64,000 nt of DNA from the NCBI GenBank assembly GCA_002471665.1, contig DKQK01000071.1:62001-126000 (forward strand), written 5' to 3'. The notes under the pieces are model-generated. The model saw only the letters and a list, made by a program, of their open reading frames with translations. It made no database searches and was not told where the DNA came from. The stretch is from Gammaproteobacteria bacterium UBA7310 (GTDB taxonomy: Bacteria > Pseudomonadota > Gammaproteobacteria > Pseudomonadales > Ketobacteraceae). Shown piece by piece: positions 61,391 to 64,000 of the stretch (within the stretch, counting starts at the first letter, position 1; each line of letters begins with the position of its first letter). A program made the position numbers and the translations under genes.

Positions 61391-61487
61391 GATCTCACCC
61401 GCTCAAATACTTATTCTGTAAGGTTATATTCTAGACTGCGCTTTGCCACAGGTAGAGGCGACATAGGTTATCCATGTCATATATTGG

Positions 61488-61516
61488 TTGACCGGAGCAT
61501 CTCATCAGCCTAGCAT
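61488..61516 (+). promoter_or_regulatory. sigma-70-type promoter of the second TetR operon
   Basis: TTGACC (61488-61493), 17-base spacer, TAGCAT (61511-61516). The -10 lies inside the 44-bp palindrome, so binding there would block transcription. Confidence 0.5.
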
Positions 61517-61553
61517 AAAAACGGAATGAACGTTCATTCCGTTTTTATGCTAG
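61510..61553. promoter_or_regulatory. 44-bp perfect palindrome, predicted TetR operator
   Basis: Arms of 22 bases meet without a spacer at 61531/61532; the core is GAATGAAC-GTTCATTC, a layout usual for TetR-family sites. It covers the -10 of the promoter, 28 bases before the TetR ATG. Confidence 0.85.
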
Positions 61554-61580
61554 CCATAACCAAAGGAGGACATCTGTTAC

Positions 61581-62159
61581 ATGTCCAAAAAAGCCCTCAA
61601 TGCCGCCGACAAGGAGCAACGCATACTGACTTCAGCCCTACGCCTGTTTTCCATCCAAGGCTATGAGGCAACGGCAATACCACAGGTGGCGCAACAGGCC
61701 CAGGTGGGTGCTGGCACCATCTATCGCTATTTCGACAGCAAGGAAACATTGGTCAATGCGGTGTTCAAAAGTGCCAAGTCAAAACTGAAGGATTACCTGC
61801 AGGAAGATCACTTTGAGGATGATCCACGGCAGGTTTTTCATCGTTTCTGGAATAACCTGGTTCGATTTACCACTGATCACCCTGAGGAGTTTTACTTTCT
61901 CGAGCTACAGGATCACACCCCTTATCTGAATGCTGAGAGCCGAAAACTGGAATGGGAAGTACTCTCTCCCATCAGCCAGTTCTGCATTGACGGCACCCGC
62001 CGCGGCTTATTCAAGACCCTGCCGTCGGACACCATGATGGCGATGATCTGGGGTGCTTTTGTTGGCCTGATGAAGGCCAGCAAACTGGGCTATGCCCGCA
62101 CCAACCGTGATATTCTCCAGCAGGCAGAAGAACTTTGCTGGCAGATGTTACTGAAATAA
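61581..62159 (+). CDS. TetR/AcrR family regulator
   Basis: A protein of 192 aa with N-terminal HTH (KEQRILTSALRLFSIQGYEATAIPQVAQQAQVGAGTIYRYF) and a C-terminal ligand domain (HRFWNNLVRFTTDHPEEFYFLELQDH) like YcdC/AcrR-type members. AAGGAGGA is upstream of the ATG. The 44-bp palindrome at its promoter implies autorepression. The adjacent 176-aa gene, 30 bases on, is cotranscribed. The ligand is unknown. Confidence 0.9.
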   Translation: MSKKALNAADKEQRILTSALRLFSIQGYEATAIPQVAQQAQVGAGTIYRYFDSKETLVNAVFKSAKSKLKDYLQEDHFEDDPRQVFHRFWNNLVRFTTDHPEEFYFLELQDHTPYLNAESRKLEWEVLSPISQFCIDGTRRGLFKTLPSDTMMAMIWGAFVGLMKASKLGYARTNRDILQQAEELCWQMLLK

Positions 62160-62189
62160 CGCCCTTCCATCACGTTACAAGGATTTACT

Positions 62190-62720
62190 ATGACAACCAC
62201 AACTGCTCACCAAATTCCCGATGCCCCAATGTCCCTTGATCACCTGGCCGGTCTGCCCGTAGATGCGCTGGACGCTCTGTACCGTGACGCCTCGCTACCC
62301 GCCAGCCTGAAGTCGCTTAACGGTACTCCGAAAGGCCGCATGCTGGCCGTACGTGGCCTGGATCGTACGCCACTGTTCACGCCTATCAGCCTGATCTCAG
62401 CAGCCAGCGTATTCCCCTGGGACGGTAAAAGTTTCAATGCCACCAGCGACCAGAACGGCACCGGCATCAATCGCATCAACCTTACTCTGCTGCAACAGGA
62501 GTGGTTTCCTTTCCAGACCCGAATTGAACCGTCGATAATCGATGGCCGGGACTGCATCTATCTGGATTACGATTTACCGGAAAATCCCTGGTTTATCCGC
62601 AAAATTCGTGATGAATTGCGGCAAGTAGCTGAAGGTTTATTTCTGGGGCCGGCCATGTGGAAAACCGCCAACAATCGCGCTGCATTGGTGCTTTGGTTTG
62701 CCATTGATAACCGCCAATAG
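62190..62720 (+). CDS. uncharacterised protein cotranscribed with TetR
   Basis: A protein of 176 aa that I do not recognise. It has no signal peptide or TM helix. Notable parts: LDRTPLFTPISLISAASVFPWDGKSF, WFPFQTRIEPSIIDGRDCIYLDYDLPENPWFIRKIRDELRQV, GLFLGPAMW. The mixture of beta strands and aromatics suggests a barrel or START-like pocket, but this is a guess. It starts 30 bases after the TetR stop and is followed by a strong terminator. As the only structural gene in the operon it is the likely target of the repressor. Confidence 0.7.
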   Translation: MTTTTAHQIPDAPMSLDHLAGLPVDALDALYRDASLPASLKSLNGTPKGRMLAVRGLDRTPLFTPISLISAASVFPWDGKSFNATSDQNGTGINRINLTLLQQEWFPFQTRIEPSIIDGRDCIYLDYDLPENPWFIRKIRDELRQVAEGLFLGPAMWKTANNRAALVLWFAIDNRQ

Positions 62721-62730
62721 ATCACCCGGC

Positions 62731-62761
62731 AAAAAAAAGCCCCGCCAGAGCGGGGCTTTTT
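62731..62761. terminator. bidirectional terminator between TetR operon and groEL
   Basis: A 12-bp stem AAAAAGCCCCGC/GCGGGGCTTTTT (62734-62745 and 62750-62761) with a CAGA loop and flanking A and T runs serves both convergent genes. Confidence 0.92.
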
Positions 62762-62788
62762 ATCTGAGCAAGTGCCAGGGGGGGATGA

Positions 62789-64000
<1,212 letters not shown>

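Overview
The window comes from a Gram-negative gammaproteobacterium. Its gene content (WS/DGAT wax ester synthase, fused fatty acyl-CoA reductase, YceI/cytochrome b561, pntAA-AB-B, cydPABX, RimI beside a HolD-like protein) looks most like the marine, lipid-storing Alcanivorax/Marinobacter/Ketobacter side of the order. This placement rests on recognised families, not on a database search. The DNA is moderately GC-rich, coding density is high, most genes lie on the minus strand, and there is no phage, transposase, CRISPR array, tRNA or rRNA that I can see. The left edge cuts a DUF802-type membrane protein; the right edge cuts groEL.

Layout, left to right. 1-2.2 kb: a DUF3348 protein and a MotA/ExbB-like DUF802 protein with a long coiled-coil tail, resembling the ZorA half of ion-driven motors. 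2.5-3.8 kb: a DUF3034 secreted protein overlapping a lipoprotein truncated haemoglobin. 3.8-8.3 kb: a large PilZ membrane protein, an orphan ModA-like binding protein, a VOC protein and a BaiN/RdsA-type flavoprotein. 8.3-13.1 kb: a four-gene minus-strand cluster for the compatible solute glucosylglycerate (glycerate kinase, phosphatase, GpgS, GH13 phosphorylase). 13.2-17.8 kb: an acyltransferase, a WS/DGAT wax ester synthase, YaeQ and an HSL-type hydrolase. 17.8-22.4 kb: the cytochrome bd operon cydP-A-B-X, with a predicted sigma-54 promoter facing a divergent sigma-54 activator. 22.5-34.2 kb: a thioesterase, a methyltransferase, the transhydrogenase operon, a small PilZ protein, an SDR, a TM2 protein, a large CHASE/PAS histidine kinase, SlyD, RlmJ, a GNAT protein and a CPxCG microprotein.

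34.3-46 kb: a DyP peroxidase, IlvD, a TetR regulator divergent from a fused fatty acyl-CoA reductase with a strong operator between them, PaiB-like and MFS genes, and a fatty-acid metabolism group (3-hydroxyacyl-CoA dehydrogenase, quinone oxidoreductase, hotdog thioesterase, enoyl-CoA hydratase). 45.8-51.4 kb: YceI/cytochrome b561, a ferredoxin-reductase-like protein, a pentapeptide protein and PrfC with a structured leader. 51.4-55.5 kb: a copper cluster (cupredoxin, CopA, cytochrome c, Met/His-rich and His-rich exported proteins). 55.7-64 kb: MscS, RimI, a HolD-like protein, LeuA, a DUF3592 protein, an autoregulated TetR with an unknown partner behind a 44-bp perfect palindrome, and groEL.

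Functional themes: storage lipid metabolism (acyl-CoA reduction to alcohol, esterification to wax, beta-oxidation), osmolyte metabolism, respiratory flexibility and copper/redox stress. The most unusual material is the DUF802/DUF3348 pair, the sigma-54 control of cydPABX by a Cys-rich PAS regulator, the two TetR systems with large perfect inverted repeats, and the prfC leader with alternative folds.
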